Assembly: GCA_016185245.1 (NCBI GenBank)
Contig: JACPNZ010000008.1
Span: 1 to 64,000 of the forward strand
Length of the DNA stretch: 64,000 nt
DNA from: Hyphomicrobiales bacterium
GTDB taxonomy: Bacteria; Pseudomonadota; Alphaproteobacteria; Rhizobiales; Aestuariivirgaceae
Reading direction: 5' to 3'
Both the position numbers and the translations under genes were made by a program. Each line of letters starts with the position of its first letter. Position 1 is the stretch's first letter. Shown here one piece after another: positions 1 through 8,419 of the stretch. Under the pieces are notes generated by a model. The model saw only the letters and a list, made by a program, of their open reading frames with translations. It made no database searches and was not told where the DNA came from.

Positions 1-164
1 CGCAGGCGGGGTGAAGAACCGCTTGTTCCTACCACTACCCTGCGGTGAAGCGCTGCCTGCGCCTCCCCTCCGCCCTTGAGGTGGAGCCCTCTTCCCCCGG
101 CGGCCGGAGTAACCGGCGCCACCCAGGGCGAAGCTATGCCTATTCCCTACTCACTATTCGCTCT
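1..164. other. Intergenic stretch downstream of aroC, no gene seen
   Basis: No reading frame here looks like a protein I recognise. The segment lies 3' of aroC and ends in a short repeat (147-162) that is nearly identical to one between the HAD and mutY genes near 53.57 kb. An imperfect G+C-rich dyad lies around 104-125, but no T-run follows on either strand, so I do not call a terminator. Confidence 0.5.
147..162 (-). repeat. Short AGCGAATAG-type repeat just after the aroC stop
   Basis: On the minus strand this reads AGCGAATAGTGAGTAG, matching 15 of 16 bases of AGCGAATAGCGAGTAG at 53565-53580. Both copies sit within a few bases of a stop codon. Its origin is unknown to me; it resembles a small dispersed repeat made of GCGAATA/GCGAGTA units. 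Confidence 0.55.
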
Positions 165-1250
165 CTACCCCACCTGCCCGCGGTGCCGGAGGAAATGATC
201 GGCCAGCACCAGCACCAGCATGGCCTCGCCCACCGGCACGGCGCGGATGCCGACACAGGGGTCGTGGCGGCCCTTGGTCGAGATATCGACGTCCTCGCCC
301 GCCGCCGTCACGGTCTTCCGTATGCTGAGGATCGAGGAGGTGGGCTTGACCACGAAGCGCACCACGATGTCCTGGCCCGACGAGATGCCGCCGAGGATGC
401 CGCCGGCGTGGTTGGAGGCGAAGTCGGGCTTGCCGTGGCGCATGCGGATTTCATCGGCGTTCTCCTCGCCCGAAAGTGCCGCGGCGGCGAAGCCAGCGCC
501 GATTTCGACACCCTTTACCGCATTGATGCTCATCATCGCCGCGGCAATGTCCTGGTCGAGCTTGCCGTAGACGGGCGCCCCCCAACCGGCGGGAACCCCG
601 CTCGCCGTCACCTCGATGATGGCGCCGCAGGAGGAGCCCTTCTTGCGGACGCCATCGAGATAGGCTTCCCACTTGGCGGCGGCCTTGGCATCGGGACAGA
701 AGAACGGATTGCGCTCAACCTCCGCCCAGTCCCAGTTCACCCGGTCGATCTTGTGGGGCCCTATCTGCACCAGGGCGCCGCGCACCCGCACCTGGGGGAT
801 CACCTTGCGGGCGACCGCGCCGGCCGCCACCCGGGCCGCCGTCTCGCGGGCCGACGACCTTCCGCCGCCGCGGTAGTCGCGCACGCCGTATTTCGCCTGG
901 TAGGTATAATCGGCGTGGCCGGGACGGAACTTATCGCGGATCTCGGCATAGTCCTTGGAGCGCTGATCGACATTGTCGATCAGCAGCATGATCGGCGTGC
1001 CGGTGGTGACGGGCCCGCCGGTTTTGTCGTCCTCGAAGACGCCCGACAGGATCTTCACCTGATCGGGCTCCTGGCGTTGGGTGGTGAAGCGCGACTGGCC
1101 GGGCCGGCGCTTGTCGAGAAAGACCTGGATGTCGGCGGGGGCGAGCGCGATGCCGGGCGGGCAGCCGTCGACGACGCAGCCGATGGCCGGCCCATGGCTC
1201 TCGCCGAAGGTCGTCATCCGGAACATATGGCCGAAGGTGTTGAACGACAT
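165..1250 (-). CDS. aroC: Chorismate synthase
   Basis: Converts 5-enolpyruvylshikimate-3-phosphate to chorismate with reduced FMN as cofactor, the last common step to aromatic amino acids, folate and quinones; cytosolic. The 361 residues match the family length. The N-terminus ([20 protein letters not shown]) carries the first family signature, [18 protein letters not shown] follows in the middle, and [18 protein letters not shown] lies near the C-terminus. It follows fabI on the same strand after 49 bp, so the two are probably co-transcribed, an arrangement I know from other Hyphomicrobiales. A short dispersed repeat lies immediately after the stop. Confidence 0.97.
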   Translation of the reverse strand: MSFNTFGHMFRMTTFGESHGPAIGCVVDGCPPGIALAPADIQVFLDKRRPGQSRFTTQRQEPDQVKILSGVFEDDKTGGPVTTGTPIMLLIDNVDQRSKDYAEIRDKFRPGHADYTYQAKYGVRDYRGGGRSSARETAARVAAGAVARKVIPQVRVRGALVQIGPHKIDRVNWDWAEVERNPFFCPDAKAAAKWEAYLDGVRKKGSSCGAIIEVTASGVPAGWGAPVYGKLDQDIAAAMMSINAVKGVEIGAGFAAAALSGEENADEIRMRHGKPDFASNHAGGILGGISSGQDIVVRFVVKPTSSILSIRKTVTAAGEDVDISTKGRHDPCVGIRAVPVGEAMLVLVLADHFLRHRGQVG

Positions 1251-1299
1251 GGGACTAGTTAAGCCGCAACGCCGTTGCCGTCAAACCGCCGGCGCGGGC

Positions 1300-2124
1300 T
1301 CAATCGCCGCCGGGGGTCACCGTCATGTCCGGCGCATCGGGATTCTTCATGCCGACGATATGGTAGCCGGCATCGACATGGAGGATTTCGCCGGTCACTC
1401 CGCGGCTGAGGTCGGAGAGCAGATAGAAGCCGCTGTCGCCCACCTCGTCGATGGTGACGGTGCGGCGCAACGGCGAATTGTATTCGTTCCACTTGAGGAT
1501 GTAGCGGAAGTCGCCGATCCCCGAGGCGGCGAGCGTCTTGATCGGCCCCGCCGAAATGGCATTGACCCGGATATTCTTGGGGCCGAGATCGGCCGCCATG
1601 TAGCGCACCGAGGCCTCGAGTGCTGCCTTGGCCACGCCCATGACGTTGTAGTGCGGCATCCATTTCTCGGCGCCGTAATAGGTGAGCGTCAGGAGCGAGC
1701 CGCCGGCGGTCATCAGCTTCTCGGCCCGCTGGGCGATGGCCGTGAAGCTGTAGCAGCTGATGAACATCGTCTTGGTGAAATTCTCGGCCGACGTATCGAC
1801 ATAGCGCCCGTCGAGTTCGTCCTTGTCGGAGAAGGCGATGGCGTGGACGACGAAGTCGAGCCGGCCCCAGGCTCTGGCGATCTCGCCAAAGACCTGGTCG
1901 ATCGAGGCCATGTCGGTCACATCGCAGGGAACGACGATCTTCGAGCCGATTTCGGCGGCGAGTGGCTCGACCCGCTTCTTGATCGCATCACCCTGGTAGG
2001 TGAAGGCGAGTTCAGCACCTTGCGCGGCACAGGCCTTGGCGATCCCCCAGGCAATCGAGCGAGTGTTCGCCACACCCATGATGAGTCCGCGCTTGCCCGC
2101 CATCAAGCCCTTGGCTTCGCTCAT
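1300..2124 (-). CDS. fabI: Enoyl-[acyl-carrier-protein] reductase (NADH)
   Basis: Reduces trans-2-enoyl-ACP in the last step of each fatty-acid elongation cycle; cytosolic, usually a tetramer. The 274-residue protein starts with the FabI form of the nucleotide-binding motif (GLIMGVANTRSIAWGIAKA, about residues 13-31). The catalytic pair has the FabI spacing Tyr-x6-Lys in YNVMGVAKAALE, as opposed to the Tyr-x3-Lys of ordinary SDR proteins. The downstream neighbour on the same strand is aroC; upstream is a lipoprotein gene. The C-terminus (after DMTVTPGGD) is of normal length. This class is the usual triclosan/isoniazid-type target. Confidence 0.96.
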   Translation of the reverse strand: MSEAKGLMAGKRGLIMGVANTRSIAWGIAKACAAQGAELAFTYQGDAIKKRVEPLAAEIGSKIVVPCDVTDMASIDQVFGEIARAWGRLDFVVHAIAFSDKDELDGRYVDTSAENFTKTMFISCYSFTAIAQRAEKLMTAGGSLLTLTYYGAEKWMPHYNVMGVAKAALEASVRYMAADLGPKNIRVNAISAGPIKTLAASGIGDFRYILKWNEYNSPLRRTVTIDEVGDSGFYLLSDLSRGVTGEILHVDAGYHIVGMKNPDAPDMTVTPGGD

Positions 2125-2232
2125 GATTTTTTCTGCCTGAAAATGCCCGCTGTGTCACTTTGGGGCTACTTGGCACAACTCACCGGGCGAGGTCCACTGG
2201 AAAGAAGGCCATGCGGGACAGGAGGGGCTGCC

Positions 2233-2694
2233 CTAGGCGACGATCTCCCAGCTGCCGTCGGGCATCTCGCAAGCGGTACCCTCGACGTATTGGGGCTCGC
2301 CGTCGACCCAGATCGTGTGGGTGAAATCGCGGCACAGGTCGCCGCCGCGATCGAAGGTACGGCGCAGGCGGATTTCGCCGCGGTGACCGGTGTCGGGGTT
2401 TTCCCACGTCTCCTCGCGGCCTTCGCGGAAGCTGCGCTCGGCCGCCGCATAGGCATATTCGCGGTCGCGCTGGTCGAGGCTGCGGCCGATCTCGCTGCCG
2501 ACGATGGCGCCCAGTGCTGCCCCCATGATGGTGGCCGCCGCCCGGCCATTGCCGTGGCCGATGGTCGAGCCGAGAAGGCCGCCGGCTACCCCGCCGAGCA
2601 CCGCGCCCGAGGACTGGCGTGGGCCGCTGTCGGCCGAGCAGCCGGCCAGCAGCAGGGCGGCAACGGCAAGTCCACCGACGGTCTTAAAAGGCAT
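2233..2694 (-). CDS. Glycine-zipper outer-membrane lipoprotein (17 kDa surface antigen-like)
   Basis: A 153-residue lipoprotein. The signal peptide ends in a lipobox, LLLAGC with Cys19 as the lipidation site. A glycine-zipper segment follows at about residues 30-75, rich in GG/GxxxG pairs (GAVLGGVAGGLLGS, GAALGAIVGSEIGRSLD). The C-terminal part is a small Cys-containing domain ending DGSWEIVA. This architecture is that of the 17 kDa surface antigen/SlyB-related lipoproteins, whose molecular role is poorly defined but tied to the outer membrane. It lies upstream of fabI on the same strand and is divergent from pdxH, sharing a roughly 130 bp promoter region with it. Confidence 0.85.
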   Translation of the reverse strand: MPFKTVGGLAVAALLLAGCSADSGPRQSSGAVLGGVAGGLLGSTIGHGNGRAAATIMGAALGAIVGSEIGRSLDQRDREYAYAAAERSFREGREETWENPDTGHRGEIRLRRTFDRGGDLCRDFTHTIWVDGEPQYVEGTACEMPDGSWEIVA

Positions 2695-2821
2695 CTGGAA
2701 CCCCCGCGACTTTTCCGTGTTTATGAGCTAAGTCGTGGCCATGTGCGTAAGGCCCGCCGGTGGCGGCATTTCGGATGAAATATGGAGAGGCTGGGGCGAA
2801 ATTCCCCATGGTTAATCAAAC

Positions 2822-3454
2822 ATGAGCCTCAGCGATCTTGCCAGACTGACCGATTCCCGCGGCTTTACCGAACGCGACGATCCCTTCGGGCTGTTCGCCG
2901 ACTGGTTCAAGGAGGCCGAGGCGGCCGAACCCAACGATCCCAACGGCATGGCGCTGGCCACCGTCGATGGCGACGGGCTGCCCAATGTCCGCATGGTGCT
3001 GCTCAAGGGCTTCGACGACAAAGGCTTCGTCTTCTACACCAACCTGGAAAGCCAGAAGGGCCGGGAAATCCTGGCAACCATGAAGGCCGCCCTGTGCTTC
3101 CACTGGAAATCCCTGCGCCGCCAGGTGCGGGTCAGGGGACCGGTCGAGAAGGTGAGCAAGGAGGAGGCGGACAGCTATTTCGCCTCGCGGGCCCGCGACA
3201 GCCGCATCGGCGCCTGGGCCTCGCAGCAGTCGCGGCCCCTGGAAAGCCGCTTCGCCCTGGAAACGGCGGTGGCCAAATATGCCGCCAAATATGCCCTGGG
3301 CCCGGTGCCGCGGCCGCCTTACTGGTCGGGCTTCCGGATCAGGCCGCTGTGGATCGAATTCTGGCACGACCGGCCATTCCGGCTGCACGACCGGGTGCAG
3401 TTCCGGCGGGCCACGCCCGATGGCGCGTGGAGCAAGGCGCGGCTCTATCCGTGA
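2822..3454 (+). CDS. pdxH: Pyridoxamine/pyridoxine 5'-phosphate oxidase
   Basis: FMN enzyme that oxidises pyridoxamine or pyridoxine 5'-phosphate to pyridoxal 5'-phosphate, the cofactor of the many aminotransferases in this window. The 210 residues have the full family layout: substrate/FMN-contact segment [20 protein letters not shown], then [15 protein letters not shown], then the C-terminal signature ending [15 protein letters not shown] and ARLYP. The start is the ATG in ATCAAACATGAGCC. The gene is divergent from the lipoprotein gene and followed by a toxin-antitoxin pair with its own A+T-rich promoter. Confidence 0.96.
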   Translation: MSLSDLARLTDSRGFTERDDPFGLFADWFKEAEAAEPNDPNGMALATVDGDGLPNVRMVLLKGFDDKGFVFYTNLESQKGREILATMKAALCFHWKSLRRQVRVRGPVEKVSKEEADSYFASRARDSRIGAWASQQSRPLESRFALETAVAKYAAKYALGPVPRPPYWSGFRIRPLWIEFWHDRPFRLHDRVQFRRATPDGAWSKARLYP

Positions 3455-3479
3455 CAAACGAAACAAAAACCATTGTATT

Positions 3480-3495
3480 TATAATGCATGTACAT
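3480..3495 (+). promoter_or_regulatory. Promoter -10 element and palindrome in front of the BrnT-like gene
   Basis: The 55 bp between pdxH and the toxin gene are strikingly A+T-rich. They contain a perfect TATAAT at 3480-3485 and an 8-bp palindrome ATGTACAT at 3488-3495. A -35 at the standard distance is not obvious. TA modules of this kind usually repress themselves through such a palindrome; that role is inferred. Confidence 0.5.
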
Positions 3496-3509
3496 TAGAT
3501 TTACTAAAT

Positions 3510-3797
3510 ATGAGGCTTGATCAGGAAATCGGCTGGAATGAGGACAAGAACCGGCAGCTGAGAAACACCCGTGGTGTCGGCTTTGAGGATGTGATTGCGG
3601 CAATCGAGGCAGGTCGGGTTCTCGATGACATCGAGCACCCGCACGAGGAGCGAAAAAGCCATCAGCGGCTGCTGATTGTCGACATCAGTGGCTATGCTTG
3701 CGTTGTTCCCTACGTGCAGCAACGGGGACGAGTGTTTTTGAAGACGATCTATCATAGCCGGGCGATGCAGAAGCGCTATATGGAGAGGCGATCATGA
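3510..3797 (+). CDS. BrnT-like toxin (type II toxin-antitoxin)
   Basis: A 95-residue protein of the BrnT/DUF4258-like group: N-terminal GWNEDKNRQLRNTRGVGFED, a central GRVLDDIEHP, then VVPYVQQRGRVFLKTIYHSRAMQKRYM. BrnT toxins are RelE-fold ribonucleases that arrest growth; activity here is inferred from family resemblance. I chose the ATG at 3510 because the frame upstream runs back into pdxH and this start gives the usual size, although no strong ribosome-binding site is visible. The gene overlaps the downstream antitoxin by 4 bases (ATGA). Toxin first, antitoxin second is the order found in brnTA operons. The A+T-rich leader suggests acquisition. Confidence 0.75.
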   Translation: MRLDQEIGWNEDKNRQLRNTRGVGFEDVIAAIEAGRVLDDIEHPHEERKSHQRLLIVDISGYACVVPYVQQRGRVFLKTIYHSRAMQKRYMERRS

Positions 3798-4090
3798 TCC
3801 GCAAGAAGCCTAAGATCGAGAACCAGGTTCTCGATGCCGAAGAACAGGAACTGGAAGATGCGCTGGAACGCGGCGAATTCACCTCAAGAATGCCACGCGA
3901 AGAGGCGCTCAAGATGTGGCGCCAAGCGGTGCGCAATACGCTGCGCAAGAAGCCGATCACCGTTCGCGTGCAGGAACGCGACATTGCCAAGATCAAGGCG
4001 AAGGCTCTGGAGCAGGGAATACCCTATCAAACCCTGGTCGCCTCGATCCTTCATCGCTACGCCAGTGGCAGGCTGAAGGAAGAAGCCTGA
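3794..4090 (+). CDS. BrnA/CopG-type antitoxin
   Basis: A 98-residue partner of the toxin just upstream, overlapping it by 4 bases, so translation is probably coupled. The acidic N-terminal half (EQELEDALERGEFTS) would be the toxin-binding part. The C-terminal half, KPITVRVQERDIAKIKAKALEQG then IPYQTLVASILHRYASG, is a ribbon-helix-helix DNA-binding domain typical of CopG-type antitoxins. It most likely neutralises the toxin and represses the shared promoter. The next gene, an SDR, begins 10 bp later and may be transcribed through. Confidence 0.75.
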   Translation: MIRKKPKIENQVLDAEEQELEDALERGEFTSRMPREEALKMWRQAVRNTLRKKPITVRVQERDIAKIKAKALEQGIPYQTLVASILHRYASGRLKEEA

Positions 4091-4100
4091 AAAGCCTGTC

Positions 4101-4856
4101 ATGACCCAGCTCCTCGACAGCGAACGCAAGACCCTGATCCTGACCGGCGCCTCGCGCGGCATCGGGCATGCAACCGTCAAGCGCTTCTCGACGGCCGGCT
4201 GGCGGGTGATCACCTGTTCGCGCCACCCCTTCCCGGAGGATTGCCCGTGGGATGCCGGGCCCGACGACCATATCATGATCGATCTCGCCTCCTCGCCCGA
4301 CACCCATGCGGCCATCGCCCTGATGCGGGAGAAACTCAAGGCGCAAGGGTCGAGGCTCCACGCGCTGGTTAACAATGCCGCGATCAGCCCCAAGAAGCTT
4401 GACGGCGGCCGCCTCAACACGCTTGAGACCGACGAAGCGGACTGGAAGACCGTCTTCCAGATCAATTTCTTCGCCCCCATCATGCTGGCCCGCGGGCTGA
4501 TGGCGGAGCTGGTCGCCGCCAAGGGTGCGGTGGTCAACGTCACCTCGATTGCCGGCGCCCGCGTCCATCCCTTTGCCGGGGCCGCCTATTCGACCTCAAA
4601 GGCGGCGCTTGCGGCACTCACCCGTGAAATGGCCGCCGACTTCGGGCCCCATGGGGTGCGGGTCAATGCGATCTCGCCGGGAGAAATCGAAACCTCGATC
4701 CTGTCGCCCGGCACCGAGAAGATCATTCCGCAGATTCCCCAGCGCCGCCTCGGCCAACCCGAGGAGGTGGCGCGCGCCATCTATTTCCTGTGCACCGATA
4801 GCTCGAGCTATGTGAATGGGGCGGAACTCCACATCAACGGCGGCCAGCATGTCTAA
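4101..4856 (+). CDS. Short-chain dehydrogenase/reductase (SDR)
   Basis: NAD(P)-dependent oxidoreductase of 251 residues; substrate not identifiable. The nucleotide-binding motif TGASRGIG (about residues 12-19), NNAA in the middle and the catalytic YSTSK are all present, as is the FabG-like end GAELHINGGQHV. The segment DCPWDAGPDDHIMIDLAS between strands is not typical of FabG, so I would not call it a 3-oxoacyl-ACP reductase. The stop overlaps the next gene by 8 bases, which links it to the cystathionine beta-lyase-like enzyme. Confidence 0.85.
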   Translation: MTQLLDSERKTLILTGASRGIGHATVKRFSTAGWRVITCSRHPFPEDCPWDAGPDDHIMIDLASSPDTHAAIALMREKLKAQGSRLHALVNNAAISPKKLDGGRLNTLETDEADWKTVFQINFFAPIMLARGLMAELVAAKGAVVNVTSIAGARVHPFAGAAYSTSKAALAALTREMAADFGPHGVRVNAISPGEIETSILSPGTEKIIPQIPQRRLGQPEEVARAIYFLCTDSSSYVNGAELHINGGQHV

Positions 4857-5994
4857 CTCGGCGTTGCGGCCGGAAACCGTCGCCGCCCACGCGCTCAAGT
4901 CGACCGATCCGGAGACGGGCGCGGTGGTGCCGCCGATCCATACCTCGACCACCTATGCCCGTGACGAAAACTACCAGCCGAAGCTGCGCGAGAACTACAT
5001 CCGCAACGGCAATCCCACTTTGTGGCAGGCGGAAGAGGCGATCGCCGCGCTGGAACAGGGCGAAGCAGCGCTCCTCTTCGCTTCCGGCATGGCGGCCATC
5101 GCAACCCTCACCGAGACCATCCCGCCGGGCGCCCATGTGGTGGCACCGGATGTGATGTACTACGGCACGCGCGACTGGCTGAAGCGATTGGACGGCCTGG
5201 GTCGTATCCGCCTCAGCCTGTTCGATCCGCGCCATCCGGCGGCATTGGCCAGAAGCCTCGAGCCCGGCAAGACCGATCTTCTGTGGATCGAGACGCCGCT
5301 CAACCCGACCTGGGATGTGATCGACATCGAGGCGGCGGCAAAGGCGGCGCATGCGGCGGGCGCCATCCTTGCCGTCGATGCCACCGCCAGTGCCGCCGTC
5401 ACCACGCGGCCGCTGGCACTCGGCGCCGATCTCGTGTTCCATTCCGCCACCAAGTATCTTAACGGCCATTCCGACGTGCTGGCCGGCGTCCTGGTGACCG
5501 GCAAGAGCAACGCCCGGTGGAAGGAGATCGCCGGGCTCCGCACCAAGATGGGATCGCCGCTGCCGCCGCTCGAATGCTTCCTGCTGCTGCGCGGGCTTCG
5601 CACCCTCGTCGTGCGCTATCGCCAGGCCTCGGCCAATGCGCTGGCGATTGCCCAGCACTTCGAACGTCACCCCCGGGTGGAAAGACTGCTCTACCCCGGC
5701 CTTACCTCGCACCCGGGCCACGCCGTGGCCCTCCGCCAGATGACCGATGGCTTCGGCGGCATGCTGTCGATCCTGGTCAAGGGCGGGCTGGCGGAAGCCA
5801 CGCGGCTGTGTACCTCGCTCCGGGTGATCGTGCCCGCCACCTCGCTCGGCGGCGTTGAAAGCCTCGCCGAACACCGCAAGCTGGTCGAGGGACCGACAAG
5901 TCCGGTGCCCGACAATCTGGTGCGCTTCTCGATCGGCATCGAGCACCCCGACGACCTGATCGCCGACATCGAGCAGGCCTTGGCAGGCCTCTAG
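4849..5994 (+). CDS. metC: Cystathionine beta-lyase-like PLP enzyme (Cys/Met metabolism family)
   Basis: PLP-dependent enzyme of the transsulfuration family, 381 residues. The cofactor lysine lies in SATKYLNGHSDVLAG; ETPLNPTWDVID and the C-terminal ATSLGGVESLAEHR are also family hallmarks. The composition fits a cystathionine beta-lyase (cystathionine to homocysteine), but gamma-lyase or gamma-synthase activity cannot be excluded from sequence. I place the start at ATG 4849 (MSNSALRPETVAAHALKS), which overlaps the SDR stop; an in-frame ATG 33 bases upstream would add residues encoded inside the SDR gene and is less likely. Confidence 0.85.
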   Translation: MSNSALRPETVAAHALKSTDPETGAVVPPIHTSTTYARDENYQPKLRENYIRNGNPTLWQAEEAIAALEQGEAALLFASGMAAIATLTETIPPGAHVVAPDVMYYGTRDWLKRLDGLGRIRLSLFDPRHPAALARSLEPGKTDLLWIETPLNPTWDVIDIEAAAKAAHAAGAILAVDATASAAVTTRPLALGADLVFHSATKYLNGHSDVLAGVLVTGKSNARWKEIAGLRTKMGSPLPPLECFLLLRGLRTLVVRYRQASANALAIAQHFERHPRVERLLYPGLTSHPGHAVALRQMTDGFGGMLSILVKGGLAEATRLCTSLRVIVPATSLGGVESLAEHRKLVEGPTSPVPDNLVRFSIGIEHPDDLIADIEQALAGL

Positions 5995-6028
5995 GGGCTC
6001 CCCATATCGAGGATTCGGAGAACCCCCA

Positions 6029-7009
6029 ATGCTGGACGATTACCCAGGCGAGTCCCTTGCGGCGTCGCATCAGGCGCTTGACGATAGCCAACTCCACGAC
6101 GCCTATTCGACCGCCGTCATCGGTGCCGTCGAGCGGGCCGGGCCGGCCGTGGTTCATATCGGGGTGCGCAAAGGTGCCTCAACCGGCGGCGTCGGCTCGG
6201 GCCTGGTGGTCGCCTCCGACGGTCTCATTCTCACCAACAGCCATGTGGTGTCGGGTGCGAGCGCCATCGAGGCCAGCATGGCCGACGGTCAGAAATCGGC
6301 GGCCCGCCTCATCGGCGAGGATCCGCATAGCGATATTGCAGTACTGCGAACCGATGTTCATCTCACCGCACCGGCACTCACCTTCCTCGATTCCAAGCTG
6401 ATCCGTCCCGGTCAGATCGCCATCGCCATCGGCAATCCCCTGGGCTTCGAGCAGACGGTGACGGCGGGCGTGGTCAGCGCCGTGGGCCGCTCGCTCCGCG
6501 CCGTGACCGGCCGCCTCATCGACGACGTGATCCAGACCGATGCAGCGCTTAATCCCGGCAATTCCGGCGGCCCGCTGGTCGATGCCAGGGGAAGGGTCAT
6601 CGGCATCAACACGGCGGTCATTCGCGGCGCCCAGGGCATCTGCTTCTCGGTCGCCGCCAATACCGCGCTTTACGTTTTGACCCAAGTCTTGCAGCACGGC
6701 CGGGTCAGGCGGGCGAGCCTCGGCATCGAGGGTGCCACCACTCACATTCCCCGCCACGTGGCGCGCTTTGCCGGGCTCGAGCAGCCCTCCGGCATAAGGG
6801 TCATGGCGGTCCTCAAGGACGGGCCGGCGGAAGCAGCCGAGATCCGGCCGGGCGACCTCATCGTGGCGATCGACGACGCGCCGGTGCTCGGCATCGACGA
6901 TCTCCTGCGGCTCCTCGACCATGAGCGGGTGAACCGGCCGACGAAAATTTCGCTGCTGCGCCGCGGCGAGCGGCGCGACCGCTATGTGACACCGGTGGAG
7001 CGCGGCTAG
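6029..7009 (+). CDS. HtrA/Deg-like serine protease with PDZ domain, no visible signal peptide
   Basis: Trypsin-like (S1C) protease of 326 residues with one PDZ domain. The catalytic triad is intact: His in TNSHVVSG, Asp in SDIAVLRTD and Ser in GNSGGPLVD. The PDZ domain fills about residues 235-320 (GIRVMAVLKDGPAEAAEIRPGDLIVAIDD). Most HtrA proteins are exported, but the N-terminus (MLDDYPGESLAASHQALDD) is acidic and lacks a signal or membrane segment, and no in-frame extension upstream supplies one. It may therefore act in the cytoplasm. It is convergent with hemN, overlapping it by 4 bases at the 3' ends. Confidence 0.88.
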   Translation: MLDDYPGESLAASHQALDDSQLHDAYSTAVIGAVERAGPAVVHIGVRKGASTGGVGSGLVVASDGLILTNSHVVSGASAIEASMADGQKSAARLIGEDPHSDIAVLRTDVHLTAPALTFLDSKLIRPGQIAIAIGNPLGFEQTVTAGVVSAVGRSLRAVTGRLIDDVIQTDAALNPGNSGGPLVDARGRVIGINTAVIRGAQGICFSVAANTALYVLTQVLQHGRVRRASLGIEGATTHIPRHVARFAGLEQPSGIRVMAVLKDGPAEAAEIRPGDLIVAIDDAPVLGIDDLLRLLDHERVNRPTKISLLRRGERRDRYVTPVERG

Positions 7010-8358
7010 ACCGCCCTGGCATGGCGGTTGGGCGCCATGGTGAAGTGGGCGTCGAAGGCCGCCGCAACGCTCCGCAGGAACAGCCGGTGGTGCGGCGGTA
7101 CGCTGACCCGCGTTCCCTCGAGGCTAGCAAGACCGGCGGCGATGGCGGGCGCCAGCTTCCCGGGTACTTCCGAAAAGTGATCGGCGCCGAAGCCATGAGC
7201 CGCGGCAAGCGCGCCGTAATCGACGGCGAAATCACACATCAGCCGCTCGATCACGGCAGCCCGCAGCCGGTCCTCGGACGTCAGCATCAGGCCGCGGGCT
7301 ACCGGATTGGCGCCGGCGGCGACGCGCTCGGACCATTGCAGCGTGTCGCGTGCCGCCTGCATGAACCCTTGCGGCGTTTCAGCGATGGCCGAGGCGCCGA
7401 AGGCGAGCAGCGCATCGGAGATATCGGTGGTGTAGCCCTGGAAATTGCGCCGCAGTTTGCCGCTTGCCGCAGCGACGGTGAGCGGATCGTGCGGCAGAGC
7501 GAAATGATCGAGCCCCACTGCCGCATAACCGGCGGCCCCCAGTTCTGCCTCGATGGTGCGGGCCTGGGCGTAGCGCTCCGCAACACCGGGTAGATCGGCG
7601 TCGGAAATCATCTTCTGGTGCTTCTTGAACCATGGCACATGGGCATAGCCGAAGACCGCCAGCCGCTCCGGCGCAAGCGTTGCGGCCTGCTGCGCCGTCC
7701 TAGCAACACTTGCCTCGGTCTGGCCGGGAAGCCCATACATCAGGTCGAAGTTGATCGAGGTGAAGCCGGCCTGGCGCAGGTAATCGGTGGCGGCGGCGAC
7801 GAGACCAAAGGTCTGCAGCCGGTTGATCTTCATCTGCACCGGCGTGGCGAAATCCTGCACCCCGAAGCTCACGCGGGTAAAGCCCATGAAGGCGAGCGCC
7901 TTGGCCCTTGCCGCCGTGAGCGTGCGGGGGTCGGATTCGAGTGCCACCTCGGCGTCGGTCGCCAGCCCCAGTCCCTTGTCCACGGCCTCGAGGATTTCGC
8001 CGATGTGAAAGTCGTCGAGATAGGTGGGCGTGCCGCCGCCCAAATGCACGTGCTTGACGCGACCCCTCTTGCCGCCAACAAGCCTTGCAGTACGGCGGAT
8101 ATCCTGCACCAGCAGATCGACATAGCGTGCCGCCCGGTCATAAGAATTGGGCACCGAGGTGTGGCAGCCGCAATACCAGCAGAGCTGGCGGCAGAAGGGA
8201 ATGTGGACATAGACCGACAGCGAGGTCTCGGGCGACAGTTCCCGCAGCCATTGGTCGGCAAGTTCGGGCGCGAAGTCGCTACGGAACTGCACCGCCGTCG
8301 GATAGCTCGTGTAGCGCGGCACATCCTGAACGGCGAAGGGGAGAAGCTTTTGATCCAT
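7006..8358 (-). CDS. hemN: Oxygen-independent coproporphyrinogen III oxidase
   Basis: Radical SAM enzyme that converts coproporphyrinogen III to protoporphyrinogen IX without oxygen in haem synthesis. The 450 residues contain the cluster motif Cys-x3-Cys-x2-Cys in IPFCRQLCWYCGCHT and the SAM-contact HLGGGTPTYL. VPRYTSYPTAVQF at the N-terminus is characteristic of true HemN as opposed to HemW. The frame is open further upstream, but the ATG at 8358 starts the conserved domain. No ribosome-binding site precedes it; instead a -10-like GATATA ends 6 bases before the ATG and an FNR/FixK box is centred 41.5 bases from it, so the mRNA is probably leaderless. Confidence 0.94.
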   Translation of the reverse strand: MDQKLLPFAVQDVPRYTSYPTAVQFRSDFAPELADQWLRELSPETSLSVYVHIPFCRQLCWYCGCHTSVPNSYDRAARYVDLLVQDIRRTARLVGGKRGRVKHVHLGGGTPTYLDDFHIGEILEAVDKGLGLATDAEVALESDPRTLTAARAKALAFMGFTRVSFGVQDFATPVQMKINRLQTFGLVAAATDYLRQAGFTSINFDLMYGLPGQTEASVARTAQQAATLAPERLAVFGYAHVPWFKKHQKMISDADLPGVAERYAQARTIEAELGAAGYAAVGLDHFALPHDPLTVAAASGKLRRNFQGYTTDISDALLAFGASAIAETPQGFMQAARDTLQWSERVAAGANPVARGLMLTSEDRLRAAVIERLMCDFAVDYGALAAAHGFGADHFSEVPGKLAPAIAAGLASLEGTRVSVPPHHRLFLRSVAAAFDAHFTMAPNRHARAV

Positions 8359-8392
8359 GGGCCCTATATCGGCGGCGCGGCCCCTGGCCTCC

Positions 8393-8406
8393 TTGATCGA
8401 GATCAA
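8393..8406 (-). promoter_or_regulatory. FNR/FixK-type box upstream of hemN
   Basis: TTGATCGAGATCAA is a perfect TTGAT-N4-ATCAA dyad. Its centre is 41.5 bp from the hemN ATG, the spacing of a class II FNR-activated promoter if transcription begins at that ATG. A hexamer GATATA at 8365-8370 (minus strand) would then occupy -12 to -7. Expression in low oxygen fits the enzyme. Which family member (FnrL, FixK, Anr) binds cannot be told from here. Confidence 0.85.
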
Positions 8407-8419
8407 GCCCGGGCTGTTC

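Noticed and set aside
1081-2778. Open frame on the plus strand across aroC, fabI and the lipoprotein gene
   Set aside because: It crosses three well-supported minus-strand genes without any homology of its own.
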